Positions 8,955 to 18,057 of a stretch of 64,000 bases of DNA are shown piece by piece. The notes under the pieces were generated by a model. That model searched no databases and was not told the DNA's origin. It worked only from the letters and a program-made list of their open reading frames with translations. Made by a program: the position numbers and the translations under genes. Source of the stretch: Patulibacter sp. Lineage in GTDB: Bacteria > Actinomycetota > Thermoleophilia > Solirubrobacterales > Solirubrobacteraceae. Location: the NCBI RefSeq assembly GCF_030655195.1, contig NZ_JAURWA010000108.1, positions 30,645-94,644 of the forward strand, given 5' to 3'. Each line of letters starts with the position of its first letter. The stretch's first letter is position 1.

Positions 8955-10184
8955 ATGACCGCCAACCGCGGAGTGACGTTTCAGGAACCGGGTGTGGTCG
9001 AGGTGACCGACGTCGACGAACCCGACTTCGTGTTGCGCGACGCCCCGGGCATCAATCCGGCCAACGCCGGCCGCCGCTGCGACCACGGGGTCATCGTCAA
9101 GGTCCTCGCGAGCTGCATCTGCGGCTCGGACATCCACATGGTTCGGGGCCGGGCCCCGGCTCCGGCTGGTCTGGTGCTCGGCCACGAGATGACGGGCGAG
9201 GTCGTCGCGATCGGCCGGGACGTCGAGACGCTCGAGGTCGGGGACGTGATCTCCGTGCCGTTCAACGTCGCCTGCGGTCGATGCCGCGCGTGCTCGGCCG
9301 GACAGACCGCGATCTGCGAGGGCGCGAACCCCGGCGGGGCCGGCGCGGCGTTCGGCTACCCCGGACTCGGGGGCTGGGCGGGGGTGCAGTCTCAGTACGC
9401 ACTCGCGCCGTTCGCGGACTTCAACGCCCTCAAGTTCCCCGACCGCGAGCAGGCACGCGAGATTCTGCCGGACCTCGCGATGTTGGCCGATATCTTCCCG
9501 ACCGGGTTCCACGGCGCCGTCTCGGCGGGTGTCGGTCCCGGGTCGGTCGTCTACGTTGCCGGCGCCGGCCCCGTCGGCCTCGCCGCCGCGTGCTCGGCGC
9601 AGCTTTTGGGTGCAGCCGTCGTCGTCGTCGGCGACCTCAATGCCGACCGACTGGCGCAGGCGCGCAGCTTCGGCTGCGAGACGATCGACCTCACGGCCGG
9701 CGTTCCGCTCCCCGACGCGATTGAAGCGATCGTGGGCGTTCCTGAGGTCGACGCGGCGATCGATTGCGTCGGGTTCATGGCTCGGGGACACGGCCCCGGC
9801 GCGGACGGTGAAGCCCCCGCCACGGTGCTCAACTCCTTGATGGGGATCGCCCGCCCGGGCGCGCACCTCGGCATCCCCGGGGCCTACGTCTCATCCGACG
9901 GCGGCGGCACCACGGAGGCCTCCCGTAACGGCGTCCTCGGCGTGGACTTCGGTGTCGGATGGGGCCGGTCGTTGGTGCTGCACACGGGCGGCTGCCCGGC
10001 CAAGCGCTACCAGCCCGCCCTGATGAAGAGCATCCTGCACGGACGGGTGAAGATCGCCGACGCGGTCGGCGCGACCGTCGTGCCGCTCGAGGACGCTGCC
10101 GCGGCCTACGCGGAGTTCGATCAGGGCGCCGCGAAGAAGTTCGTCCTCGACCCCCACGGCCTGCTCGCCGCCGGCGGCCACTGA
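8955..10184 (+). CDS. Zinc-dependent alcohol/formaldehyde dehydrogenase (MDR)
   Basis: 409 aa, longer than ordinary alcohol dehydrogenases and resembling the glutathione-independent formaldehyde dehydrogenase (FdhA) group. The catalytic zinc site is in SCICGSDIHM and LGHEMTGEV; the four structural zinc cysteines are in CGRCRACSAGQTAIC; the Rossmann motif is VAGAGPVGLAA. Such enzymes oxidise small aldehydes or alcohols with NAD. The start at 8955 follows GAGGCACGC and matches the family N-terminus. The stop overlaps the next start (TGATG), so it is translationally coupled to the HDAC-like hydrolase. Given the RidA and HDAC neighbours, an amino-aldehyde or amino-alcohol from amide hydrolysis is a plausible substrate, but this is inference. 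Confidence 0.85.
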   Translation: MTANRGVTFQEPGVVEVTDVDEPDFVLRDAPGINPANAGRRCDHGVIVKVLASCICGSDIHMVRGRAPAPAGLVLGHEMTGEVVAIGRDVETLEVGDVISVPFNVACGRCRACSAGQTAICEGANPGGAGAAFGYPGLGGWAGVQSQYALAPFADFNALKFPDREQAREILPDLAMLADIFPTGFHGAVSAGVGPGSVVYVAGAGPVGLAAACSAQLLGAAVVVVGDLNADRLAQARSFGCETIDLTAGVPLPDAIEAIVGVPEVDAAIDCVGFMARGHGPGADGEAPATVLNSLMGIARPGAHLGIPGAYVSSDGGGTTEASRNGVLGVDFGVGWGRSLVLHTGGCPAKRYQPALMKSILHGRVKIADAVGATVVPLEDAAAAYAEFDQGAAKKFVLDPHGLLAAGGH

Positions 10185-11311
10185 TGCGCCGGACCGGCTG
10201 GCTCTGGGACGAGCGCTTCACCGCGCACGACCCCGGCGACGCTGCAGCGTACGTGGCCGCCGGCGGACTCGTCGCGGTGGACCGGCACGTCGAGAGCGCG
10301 CTCACGAAGCAGCGATTCGCGGACATCGTCGAGGCGAGCGGCCTCGCCGAGGACCTCGTGCGGCTCGTTGCGAGGCCGGCGACCGATGAGCAGCTCCTGG
10401 CGGTCCACGCTCCCGACTACCTCGAGCGGCTGTCCGTCCTCTCGGACGGCCCCGGGGCCGAGGTCGAGAACGGTGTGAACTGCGGGCCCGGGTCCTACGA
10501 GATCGCGCGCCTGGCCGCGGGGTCGTGCATCGCCGCCCTCGAAGCCGTCTGCTCCGGCGAGGTCGACAACGCCTACGCGCTCGTCCGGCCGCCTGGGCAT
10601 CACGCGGAACGCGCGGAGGCGATGGGGTTCTGCCTGCTCGCCAACATCGTGATCGCCGTACAGCACGCGCGGAGGCACCTCGGCATCCGACGCGTCGCAG
10701 TCGTCGACTGGGACGTGCACCACGGAAACGGCACCGAGTCGGCCTTCGCGAACGACCCGTCCGTCCTGACCGTCTCGCTGCACCAGGACCACTGCTTTCC
10801 GTCGGACCGCGGGGCGGTCGAGGACCGCGGCGCCGGCCCCGGACTCGGGACGAACGTCAACGTCCCGCTTCCTCCCGGATCCGGACGGCCGGCGTACCTA
10901 GCGGCACTCGAGGCGGTCGTCGCTCCCGCCCTCCGCGCGTTCGAGCCCGAGGTGATCGTCGTCGCGTCCGGGTTTGACGCCTCCGGCCTGGATCCCCTCG
11001 GCCGGATGATGCTGAGCAGCGAGGACTTCCGCGACATGACCGGGTTCGCGGTCGGCCTGGCCGACGAGCTCTGCGGCGGGCGGATCCTTCTGGTCAACGA
11101 GGGCGGCTACTCCGAAGCGTACGTGCCGTTCTGCGGGTTGGCGGTCGTCGAGGAGCTTGTCGGCGCCGTGACGCGCGCCGCGGACCCGTTCCTGGACTTC
11201 GTCGCCTCCTGGCCCGCGGACTCGGTGCTCGCGCATCAGCAGGCCGCGATCGACGCGGCCCGGGACGTCCTCGATCTGCCGCTTCTTGCAGAGCTCGCGC
11301 AGCGGGCGTAG
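10184..11311 (+). CDS. Histone-deacetylase-superfamily zinc amidohydrolase (class II-like)
   Basis: 375 aa. The arginase/deacetylase fold is shown by RPPGHHAERAEAMGFC (the paired catalytic histidines), VVDWDVHHGNGT (zinc Asp and His) and ASGFDASGLDPLG (second zinc Asp). Bacterial relatives are acetylpolyamine amidohydrolases and acetoin-utilisation-type deacetylases that cleave N-acyl groups from small amines. The ATG overlaps the dehydrogenase stop by one base. Last gene of the RidA operon; it faces the end of the long minus-strand operon across a 127-bp convergent spacer. Removing an acyl group from an amine before oxidation would fit the operon, but the substrate is unproven. Confidence 0.85.
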   Translation: MRRTGWLWDERFTAHDPGDAAAYVAAGGLVAVDRHVESALTKQRFADIVEASGLAEDLVRLVARPATDEQLLAVHAPDYLERLSVLSDGPGAEVENGVNCGPGSYEIARLAAGSCIAALEAVCSGEVDNAYALVRPPGHHAERAEAMGFCLLANIVIAVQHARRHLGIRRVAVVDWDVHHGNGTESAFANDPSVLTVSLHQDHCFPSDRGAVEDRGAGPGLGTNVNVPLPPGSGRPAYLAALEAVVAPALRAFEPEVIVVASGFDASGLDPLGRMMLSSEDFRDMTGFAVGLADELCGGRILLVNEGGYSEAYVPFCGLAVVEELVGAVTRAADPFLDFVASWPADSVLAHQQAAIDAARDVLDLPLLAELAQRA

Positions 11312-11438
11312 GTCGAACCGCCGCGGCGGGGGCCATCCGCGCGTGCAGATCCGTCCGCGGGCGCCGACGCGTACGAATCGCGGCGACGGCTGCCAGGCGG
11401 ACGCCCGATCCGGGCGGCCGCCGGGCCCGACGCGGTGC

Positions 11439-11873
11439 TCAGCGCACCGCGGACCGCAGGAGTTCGACGATGCGTGCCGTGTGGGTTCCCGGCGTGAAGA
11501 CCTGTCGGACCCCCATCTCGAGCAGCACGGGCACGTCGTCGATCGGGATCGTGCCTCCGACGACCACCACGACGTCCTCGGCCCCGGCGCCCCGCAGCAG
11601 ATCCATGATGCGCGGCATCAGCGTCATGTGGGCACCCGACAGGATCGAGAGCCCGACGGCGTCGGCGTCCTCCTGCAGAACCGTGGCCACGATCTGCTCG
11701 GGCGTCTGGTGCAGCCCGGTGTAGATGACCTCCATCCCCGCGTCGCGCAGCGCCCGGGCGATGATCTTCGCGCCGCGGTCGTGGCCGTCGAGGCCGGGCT
11801 TGCCGACGACGACCCTGATCGGGTGGTCGCGGACAACCGCGGGGAGGTCGTGTCCGACGTCCGGGGAGCTCAT
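11439..11873 (-). CDS. B12-binding small subunit of an acyl-CoA mutase
   Basis: 144 aa cobalamin-binding (flavodoxin-like) domain. KPGLDGHDRGAK contains the DxHxxG motif whose His replaces the lower axial base of B12; SILSGAHMTL and VVVVGGTIP are the other cofactor-contact loops. This is the size of the free-standing small subunit of isobutyryl-CoA and 2-hydroxyisobutyryl-CoA mutases rather than the fused C-terminus of methylmalonyl-CoA mutase. Its large partner (19756-21408) lies 8 kb upstream in the same operon, an unusual separation. The ATG overlaps the VOC gene stop by 4 bp; it is the last gene of the operon. Confidence 0.92.
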   Translation of the reverse strand: MSSPDVGHDLPAVVRDHPIRVVVGKPGLDGHDRGAKIIARALRDAGMEVIYTGLHQTPEQIVATVLQEDADAVGLSILSGAHMTLMPRIMDLLRGAGAEDVVVVVGGTIPIDDVPVLLEMGVRQVFTPGTHTARIVELLRSAVR

Positions 11874-12328
11874 GTGACCTGTCCCGGGGTCCCGGGCTGT
11901 TGGAACTCCAGCAGGATGCCGTCGGGGTCCCGGAAGAACACGACCTTGCCTCCCGCGTAGTGGCCGACGCTCATGTCGACGATCTCGCTCAGCGTCTCAA
12001 CGCCGGCGGCCCGGAGTCGTCGGACGTCGCCCTCGATGTCGTCGACCTCGAAGCCGATGCGGGCAATCCCAAAACGGTCCTCGCCCCCGTCGAACGTGCG
12101 GATCGCATCCGGGGCGACCGGCTCGATGATCTCGATGATCTCGCCGCCGAGGCGGATGAGGCCCAGCCGGATGACGACGCCCGGGACGTTGAACATCCGG
12201 TCGAGGAAGTCGCCGCGGCGGTCGTCGTCGCGAGAGACGAGCTCGGCGCCGAGGACGTCGGTGTAGAAGTCCATGGAGCGGCCAAAGTCGCGGACGAGGA
12301 GGACGGTGTGGTGCAAGTCGCGGATCAT
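11870..12328 (-). CDS. VOC/glyoxalase-fold protein, methylmalonyl-CoA epimerase-like
   Basis: 152 aa with two beta-alpha-beta-beta-beta modules: MIRDLHHTVLLVRDFGRSMD and FYTDVLGAEL at the front, ARIGFEVDDIEGDVRRL and VVFFRDPDGILLEF at the back, holding the usual metal-binding His and Glu. VOC enzymes include methylmalonyl-CoA epimerase, glyoxalase I and ring-cleaving dioxygenases. Lying between hydantoinase B and the mutase small subunit, with 4-bp overlaps on both sides, it is likely to epimerise or otherwise process the acyl-CoA that the mutase uses or makes. Sequence alone does not distinguish this from a glyoxalase or lyase. Confidence 0.75.
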   Translation of the reverse strand: MIRDLHHTVLLVRDFGRSMDFYTDVLGAELVSRDDDRRGDFLDRMFNVPGVVIRLGLIRLGGEIIEIIEPVAPDAIRTFDGGEDRFGIARIGFEVDDIEGDVRRLRAAGVETLSEIVDMSVGHYAGGKVVFFRDPDGILLEFQQPGTPGQVT

Positions 12329-13977
12329 GCGGCGACCCCGACGTAGCCGGCGCGAACATCACGGTCGACGAGCGCGGGATCGCGAAGCCCGGGGTCACCG
12401 AATCCGCCACCTCCGGGCATCTCGACGACGATCCGGTCGCCCCTGCGCAGCTGGATGTCCTGGTCCTTTGTGACGTGTTCGGGGAGCTCGACGGTGCCGT
12501 CGGTCCGGACGACCTTCGCGGTCGTCAGCGCGCCGTCGCCGCCACCCGCGATGCCGGGGGGGGCGAAGCGGCCACGTTCCATCAGGAACGAGACGTCGGC
12601 GCGGTCGGCCTCGATGACGAGCTCGTAGCGCGCACCCAGGCCGCCGCGGTGCTGTCCGATCCCGGCGGAGTCCGGTCGCAGCTCGTAGCGGGCGAACGAC
12701 ACCGGGTACCACTCCTCGAGGAGCTCGATCGGCGGAACCTTCGCCATCGAGATGGTCGCGCAGGCGTTCGTCAGGCCGTCCCCGCCGGCGTGGCCGCCGT
12801 AGCCGCCCCCGGCGAAGAAGTACATGATGAACTCGCGGCCCTCGTGGTGGCCGTGGACGGTGAGGTTCGCGGACGTGGAGTACGCAGCGCCCTGGGCGAG
12901 CTCCGGCAGGGCCTGCCCGAGCAGCGCCATCACGGCATCGATGACGCGGGCGGGGACCTCAGAGGCGCAGCCCGCGACCGGGGACGGGTAGCGCGCGTCG
13001 AGGAACGAGCCGGGCGGCACGGTGATGTCGACGAGCCCGAAGGTCCCGTCGTTGATGAGCAGGCCGGGGAACGCGTGCATGATGCCAATGAGGACGCCGG
13101 ACTTCGACGCGCCCAGGGGTGAGTTCATCGGCCCTGCACACGTGGGGCTCGTGCCGGCGAAGTCGAACGCGAGACGTCCGTCGGCAACGGTCATCGCACA
13201 GGAGACCCTGAGGGGATCCGAGCTCACGCCGTCGCCATCGAGCCACGCGACCGTCTCGTAGCGTCCGTGCTTCAGACGCAGGAACTGCGCACGGGCGAGG
13301 CGTTCGGCGTAGTGGCCGAGCTGGTCGGCGAAGCTCCGGAAGCCGTCCAGGCCGTAGCGCTCGACGAGGGCGGTCAGGCGGCGCCTGCCGACCTCCAGGG
13401 CTCCGAGCTGGGCGACGATGTCCCCGTGGCGCTCCTCGGGCACGCGGACGTTGTCGAGCACGAGGCCGAGAACGTCGTGATCGACCTCGCCGTCGCGGAC
13501 GAGCCGCGTCGGCCCGAACCGGAGCCCCTCTTCGTGGATCGTCGTCGAACGGCTGCCGAATCCGCCGGCGACGGCGCCACCCATGTCCGCCCAGTGCGCG
13601 GTGTTGGCCAGGACGCAGACCAGCTCCCCGTCGACGTGGAACGGGGTGATGAGCCGAACGTCCATCAGGTGCGTCCCGCCGCGGTAGGGGTCGTTCAGCA
13701 TGTAGACGTCGCGCTCGCCCGGAACGGTGACCTCGTCGAGGAACGCCTCGACGGAGTACTGCATGCAGCCTGTGAAGATCGGCAGACCACGGTGGCCCTG
13801 GGCGATTGCGCCGCCGTCGATGCTCGAGTAGATCCCGGACGCGCGGTCGACGGACTCGGAGATGATGGGCGAGAAGGCGGCACGTTCCAGCGCGGTGTCC
13901 ATCTCGGAGCAGATCTGCTCGATCGCCCCCGCGAAGATGGCGAGGTCGGCGGCATTGGTGGCCTCGGTGGTGCTCAT
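12325..13977 (-). CDS. Hydantoinase B / oxoprolinase beta-type subunit
   Basis: 550 aa HyuB-family protein from the ATG at 13977; the open frame extends further upstream only as antisense shadow of HyuA. Recognisable blocks: EQICSEMDTALERAAFSPII, SIDGGAIAQGHRGLPIF, DPYRGGTHLMDV and glycine-rich ends GGGGYGGHAGGDG and MPGGGGFGDPG. HyuA/HyuB pairs form ATP-dependent amidohydrolases (N-methylhydantoinase, 5-oxoprolinase, caprolactamase) or, with extra subunits, acetone/acetophenone carboxylases. Its ATG overlaps the HyuA stop by 4 bp and its stop overlaps the VOC gene, so the pair is stoichiometrically coupled. No carboxylase gamma subunit is visible, favouring ring opening or amide hydrolysis. 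Confidence 0.9.
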   Translation of the reverse strand: MSTTEATNAADLAIFAGAIEQICSEMDTALERAAFSPIISESVDRASGIYSSIDGGAIAQGHRGLPIFTGCMQYSVEAFLDEVTVPGERDVYMLNDPYRGGTHLMDVRLITPFHVDGELVCVLANTAHWADMGGAVAGGFGSRSTTIHEEGLRFGPTRLVRDGEVDHDVLGLVLDNVRVPEERHGDIVAQLGALEVGRRRLTALVERYGLDGFRSFADQLGHYAERLARAQFLRLKHGRYETVAWLDGDGVSSDPLRVSCAMTVADGRLAFDFAGTSPTCAGPMNSPLGASKSGVLIGIMHAFPGLLINDGTFGLVDITVPPGSFLDARYPSPVAGCASEVPARVIDAVMALLGQALPELAQGAAYSTSANLTVHGHHEGREFIMYFFAGGGYGGHAGGDGLTNACATISMAKVPPIELLEEWYPVSFARYELRPDSAGIGQHRGGLGARYELVIEADRADVSFLMERGRFAPPGIAGGGDGALTTAKVVRTDGTVELPEHVTKDQDIQLRRGDRIVVEMPGGGGFGDPGLRDPALVDRDVRAGYVGVAA

Positions 13978-15974
13978 GCGTGGACCTCGATGAGGATGTG
14001 CCCGCCGGTGCTCACCGTTGCGGTGGTGTCGGGCGGGAGGAACAGGGTGGCGTCGGGTGCGCTGATCGTGGTCGGGCCGCGGACGACGGCGTCGTCGGCC
14101 AGGGCCGGCCTCCAGTGCTCGACGTCGGGCGGGACGGCGACGTTCGTCGTCCGGACGTCGCCGAGCGAGAACCCCGCGGCGGCGCGGCGCGGCGTCCGGG
14201 CCTCCAGCCGGACGCTGCGGACCATCACCGCGGAGCTCGGCAGGAGGCCGCCGAAGAGCTCGCGGTACTGGGCGAGGAACGCCGCCTCGATGGCCGCCGG
14301 GTCGGGATCCAGGGGCGCCTCGACGTAGACCGCGTGGGTCTGGCGCTCGAACTGGCACTCGTAGAGCGCGCGCACGCTCGTCGGCATCCCCTCGACGCCG
14401 GTGAGGTTCTCGGACATGCGCGCGACGGACCGCTGAATGGCGACGCCGAGCGTTGCGGTGTCGAGGTCCTGGAGCGCGGACCGGGCGGAGATGATCTCGT
14501 CGGTAGCGAGGTCGGCAATGAGGCAGCCGTAGGCGGACAGCAGGCCCGGGCTGGCGGGCACCACGACGGTCCGGACGCCGAGCTCGCGGGCGATCTCGCA
14601 CGCGTGCAGCGGACCGGCTCCGCCGTAGCTGATGATCGCGTAGTCGCGGGGGTCGCGGCCGCTCTGGATCGTGACGTCGCGGACGCAGGAGGCCATGGTC
14701 GCGACGACGACGCGCAGCACGGCGTCGGCCAGGAGACCCGGACTCGGGAACGCCGCAGTCAGCTCGGGCTGGTGCTGCTGGACGGTGGCCCAGATCTGGT
14801 CCTTCGAGACCGGTGGCGCCAGGTCCGTCCCGAGCTGCGTCGCGCGGAGCCGGCCGGCAAGCACGTTGGCGTCGGTGACGGTGAAACGGGTGCCGCCCTT
14901 CCCGTACCAGATGGGTCCGGGCACCGAACCCGCAGAACGCGGGCCGACGCGAAGGAGGCCGCCGTCGTCGAGCTCGGCGATCGATCCCCCGCCGGCGCCG
15001 ACGGTCCGCACGTCCAGGGTGGGGATGCGGATCGGGACGTTGTACTCGAGCTCGAGCTCGTTGGTCGTCAGCGGGCGGCCGTCCTCGATGACGCCGACGT
15101 CGAAGCTCGTGCCGCCCATGTCGCACGCCACGGCGGAGGAGATCCCGAGCTCGGAGAGCACGCGTGCCGCACCGGTCAACCCGGCGGCGGGGCCGCTGAT
15201 GACACTGCGGATCGGGAACCCCGTGAGGGCCGCGACCGGGAGCGTCCCGCCGTTGCCCTGCATGACCCGGACGCGCGCGTCGGTCGTGACCTCACCGACC
15301 CGCTGCCCCAGGTCTCCCAGGTACTCGGAGAGGTTCGGGGTCACGTAGGCGTTCAGGACCGTCGCAACGGTCCGCTCGAACTCGCGGACCTCCGGCAGGA
15401 CGTCGGCCGACAGGGTGATCGGGACATCGGGGAGCTCGTCGGCCAACCAGGCGAGGACCTGGTCCTCGTGCTCGCGGTTGGCGTAGGAGTGCAACAGGAC
15501 CACCGCGACGCTCTGGACGCCGGCATCACGCAGCGCACGTCCGGCTTCGCGGGTGGCCGTCTCGTCCAATGGCAGCTGCTCGACGCCGTGGCGGTTGAGC
15601 CGGCCGGGGACCTCGAAGCGCAGCCAACGCGGAACGTGGGGCTCGAAGCTGCCCCGCAGGCCGTAGACCTGCGGCCGCGTCCGTCGCCCGAGCTCGAGGA
15701 CGTCGCGAAATCCGGCGGTCGTGACCAGGCCGGTCAGGGCCCCCCGCCGCTCGATGATCGCGTTCGTGGCGACGGTGGTGCCGTGCAGGACCTCGACGAT
15801 CCCCGCAAGGTCCTCCGCCGGGATCGCTTCGGCGATCCCGTGCATCAGGCCGTCGGCCTGGTTCTCCAAGGTCGACGGGGTCTTGACCAGGACGGCCGCC
15901 CGGTCGGGTGACCAGGCGATGAGGTCGGTGAAGGTGCCGCCGACGTCTCCGCCGATGTGCCAGGTGGTGCTCAT
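13974..15974 (-). CDS. Hydantoinase A / oxoprolinase alpha-type subunit (ATP-binding)
   Basis: 666 aa. HIGGDVGGTFTDLIAW is the phosphate-1 loop of the actin/hexokinase-like ATPase fold; HGTTVATNAIIERRGA, CDMGGTSFDVGVI and SYGGAGPLHACEIA are hallmark HyuA blocks. The subunit phosphorylates the amide or lactam oxygen with ATP so that the B subunit can hydrolyse the C-N bond. Family members act on N-methylhydantoin, 5-oxoproline, caprolactam and related cyclic amides. Here the operon also has an omega-aminotransferase and beta-oxidation genes lie next to it, which would suit a lactam opened to an amino acid, but the mutase and lactonase genes point to something more branched than caprolactam. 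Confidence 0.9.
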   Translation of the reverse strand: MSTTWHIGGDVGGTFTDLIAWSPDRAAVLVKTPSTLENQADGLMHGIAEAIPAEDLAGIVEVLHGTTVATNAIIERRGALTGLVTTAGFRDVLELGRRTRPQVYGLRGSFEPHVPRWLRFEVPGRLNRHGVEQLPLDETATREAGRALRDAGVQSVAVVLLHSYANREHEDQVLAWLADELPDVPITLSADVLPEVREFERTVATVLNAYVTPNLSEYLGDLGQRVGEVTTDARVRVMQGNGGTLPVAALTGFPIRSVISGPAAGLTGAARVLSELGISSAVACDMGGTSFDVGVIEDGRPLTTNELELEYNVPIRIPTLDVRTVGAGGGSIAELDDGGLLRVGPRSAGSVPGPIWYGKGGTRFTVTDANVLAGRLRATQLGTDLAPPVSKDQIWATVQQHQPELTAAFPSPGLLADAVLRVVVATMASCVRDVTIQSGRDPRDYAIISYGGAGPLHACEIARELGVRTVVVPASPGLLSAYGCLIADLATDEIISARSALQDLDTATLGVAIQRSVARMSENLTGVEGMPTSVRALYECQFERQTHAVYVEAPLDPDPAAIEAAFLAQYRELFGGLLPSSAVMVRSVRLEARTPRRAAAGFSLGDVRTTNVAVPPDVEHWRPALADDAVVRGPTTISAPDATLFLPPDTTATVSTGGHILIEVHA

Positions 15975-16010
15975 GCGTTCTCGATCTGGAAGAGGTGGGA
16001 GCCGGGCGGC

Positions 16011-16772
16011 TCAGCGGACGAGATAGCCGCCGTCGACGACGAGGTCGTGTCCGGTGACGAAGGAGGCGCGATCGGAGGAGAGCCACACCACGGCCTCGGC
16101 GACCTCGGCCGGGGTGCCGGGCCGACCGAGGGGTTGCAGCGCGCGGACGTCGCCACGGCTGAGCAGCCCACCGTCCACAGCGCGCTGGAGGAGCGGGGTG
16201 TCGATGACGCCCGGCGAGACGCAGTTGACCCGGATGCCGCGCGCTCCGTAGTCGAGCGCCGCGGCCCGGGTCAGGCCGAGCAACCCGTGCTTGGCCGCCG
16301 TGTAGGCCGTCGTCCTGGGCTGCGCGACGGAGGAGAGGACCGATCCGGTGTTGACGATGCTGCCGCCCCCGGCCTCGAGCATGTGGGCGGCCTCGGCCTT
16401 CAGGCAGAGCCACGCACCACGGAGGTCGACCGCCAGCACCCGGTCCCATTCCTCCGGGTCGAGCTCGTGGGCTGCACCGCCGGGATCCTCGACCCCGGCG
16501 TTGTTGTGCGCGCAGTGCAGTCCGCCCAGCTGCGCAACGACGGATGCGACCATCGCGGTCACGTCGCCCTGATCTGCAACGTCGCAGCGGACGGCGATCG
16601 CGCGCGCGCCGTCGTCGCACAGCGCCGACGCGGCGGCGTCCGCCGCCTCCTCGTCGATGTCGACGACCGCGACCTTCGCGCCGTCCCGCGCGAAGGCGGC
16701 TGCGCACGCAAGACCGATGCCGGCGCCGGCCCCCGTGACGAGGGCGACGCGGCCGTCGAGGGGACCGGGCAT
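16011..16772 (-). CDS. Short-chain dehydrogenase/reductase (SDR), copy 1
   Basis: 253 aa classical SDR. VALVTGAGAGIGLACAAAFA is the TGxxxGxG cofactor loop, NNAGV the NAG motif and AYTAAKHGLL the YxxxK catalytic pair; ending YLVR. The Asp in VVDID after beta-2 suggests NAD over NADP. The start at 16772 (ATGCCGGGTCCC) is chosen because the fold begins a few residues later, although the frame stays open upstream. It is 36 bp before HyuA and 10 bp after the alpha/beta hydrolase, so it is cotranscribed. It probably oxidises a hydroxy intermediate of the same pathway; the substrate is unknown. Confidence 0.88.
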   Translation of the reverse strand: MPGPLDGRVALVTGAGAGIGLACAAAFARDGAKVAVVDIDEEAADAAASALCDDGARAIAVRCDVADQGDVTAMVASVVAQLGGLHCAHNNAGVEDPGGAAHELDPEEWDRVLAVDLRGAWLCLKAEAAHMLEAGGGSIVNTGSVLSSVAQPRTTAYTAAKHGLLGLTRAAALDYGARGIRVNCVSPGVIDTPLLQRAVDGGLLSRGDVRALQPLGRPGTPAEVAEAVVWLSSDRASFVTGHDLVVDGGYLVR

Positions 16773-16782
16773 GCCGGGTCCC

Positions 16783-18027
16783 CTAGGCGACCGGGGCGAC
16801 GGTGGCCGGCGCCTCGGTGCCGTCCCACCAGGGCGGACGGGCGGTGCCGTCCACGATGGTGCCGTCGCGTCCGACGTAGCTCTGTGCGTCGGCACCTGCG
16901 GGGATGCCGTCGCCGAGGGCCTGCTCGAGCCAGTCGGCGGCGATGCCGATGATCTCGGCCCCGACGCCGCCGAGCGCGTGGAACTCCTGCTCGTAGACCA
17001 CGAGCCGCTTCGGCGCGTCGATGTACTCGTAGAGGTCGATGGTCTCCTCGAGGGTGGAGAGCTCGTCGAACTCGCCGTAACACATGAGGACGGGGCAGCT
17101 GATGCGATCGGCGAGCTGCTTGACCCCCATCTTCGTCGCGACCTCGTCCTCGAAGACCTGCTCGTCGGCGATGCCGGACATGGCCATGAACTGCTTCTTG
17201 AAGCCCGGCTGGGCCCGGTTGAAGATGACCTGCGTGTCGCCGTAACAGCCCATCGCGGTCGCGGCCGCCTTGATCCGCGGATCCAGCGCCGCGGTGCGCA
17301 GGCCCCAGTACGACCCCATGCTCACGCCCCAGAGCCCGACGCGATCTGCGTCGATCTCGGGACGCGACGTAAGCTCGTCGATGAGGGCGCTCATCGCGGG
17401 CTCGTAGTTCTCGAGCGTCACGAACAGCTGGTCGGTGAGGGTCTCCCCCTGTCCGGGACCGTCGACGGCGAGAACGGCCATGCCGCGCGGCAGGTAGTAC
17501 TGCTCCGCGACGCGGGCCCAGTCCTCCTTGTACATGTCCATGCCGGGCAGCATCAGGACCAGCGGGGCCGGTTCGTCGGTGTCCGGAAAGTGTGCTGTCG
17601 CGTAGAGGGTCTGGCCGCGGAACGGCAGCTCGATCCGCTCGCTGCGGGTGGTGCCCATGCGCGCGACGCCCTCGGAGCAGCGGTTGATGGCCTGCGTGTA
17701 GGCGGTCTTGCGGGAGTCACCCGGCGCGAACGAGTGGCGGGCGTGGCCGTACAGGAGCGCGGAGCGGTGGTAGAGGTCGTGGGCGGCGCGTCGGAAGCCC
17801 TGCGCCTCGTACCAGGTCGCCTTGTGCTCGATCTCGGAGCCGACCTCGCCCCAGGCCTTCGGCATCTGGGCGGAGGTCTTGACCCGGCTCAGAGCCCGGT
17901 CGAAGTCGACGGGGTCGTAGCCGATCTCGGCCAGGAAGTGCCGGGACTCCGGGTGGAGGACCTCGTAGCCGTTGCCGGCGAGCAGGGTGTTGACGACCCA
18001 GCTCTGCTGTTCTGCGCGCTTCGTCAT
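16783..18027 (-). CDS. Alpha/beta hydrolase of the FrsA/DHPON-hydrolase type
   Basis: 414 aa with an N-terminal helical cap (1-~130) and an alpha/beta hydrolase core. Nucleophile elbow GVSMGSYWG (Ser), acid in CYGEFDEL (Asp) and base in EQEFHALG (His) complete the triad; LVLMLPGMDMYKEDW supplies the oxyanion region. The layout resembles 2,6-dihydroxypseudooxynicotine hydrolase and fungal polyketide-type C-C hydrolases, which split a carbon-carbon bond next to a ketone, more than simple esterases. It lies between two SDR genes in the long minus-strand operon, suggesting oxidation to a keto compound followed by C-C or ester cleavage. Confidence 0.8.
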   Translation of the reverse strand: MTKRAEQQSWVVNTLLAGNGYEVLHPESRHFLAEIGYDPVDFDRALSRVKTSAQMPKAWGEVGSEIEHKATWYEAQGFRRAAHDLYHRSALLYGHARHSFAPGDSRKTAYTQAINRCSEGVARMGTTRSERIELPFRGQTLYATAHFPDTDEPAPLVLMLPGMDMYKEDWARVAEQYYLPRGMAVLAVDGPGQGETLTDQLFVTLENYEPAMSALIDELTSRPEIDADRVGLWGVSMGSYWGLRTAALDPRIKAAATAMGCYGDTQVIFNRAQPGFKKQFMAMSGIADEQVFEDEVATKMGVKQLADRISCPVLMCYGEFDELSTLEETIDLYEYIDAPKRLVVYEQEFHALGGVGAEIIGIAADWLEQALGDGIPAGADAQSYVGRDGTIVDGTARPPWWDGTEAPATVAPVA

Positions 18028-18057
18028 GGTGCTTCTCGTTCTCGTGTGTGGGTGGGG

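Noticed and set aside
13980..15911. 643-codon plus-strand ORF over hydantoinase A
   Set aside because: Shadow of the minus-strand HyuA frame; no recognisable domain and no ribosome site.
13974..15974. Acetone or acetophenone carboxylase alpha/beta
   Set aside because: The HyuA/HyuB pair lacks the gamma subunit typical of acetone carboxylase and the extra subunits of acetophenone carboxylase; the amide/lactam hydrolase reading is simpler, though not proven.
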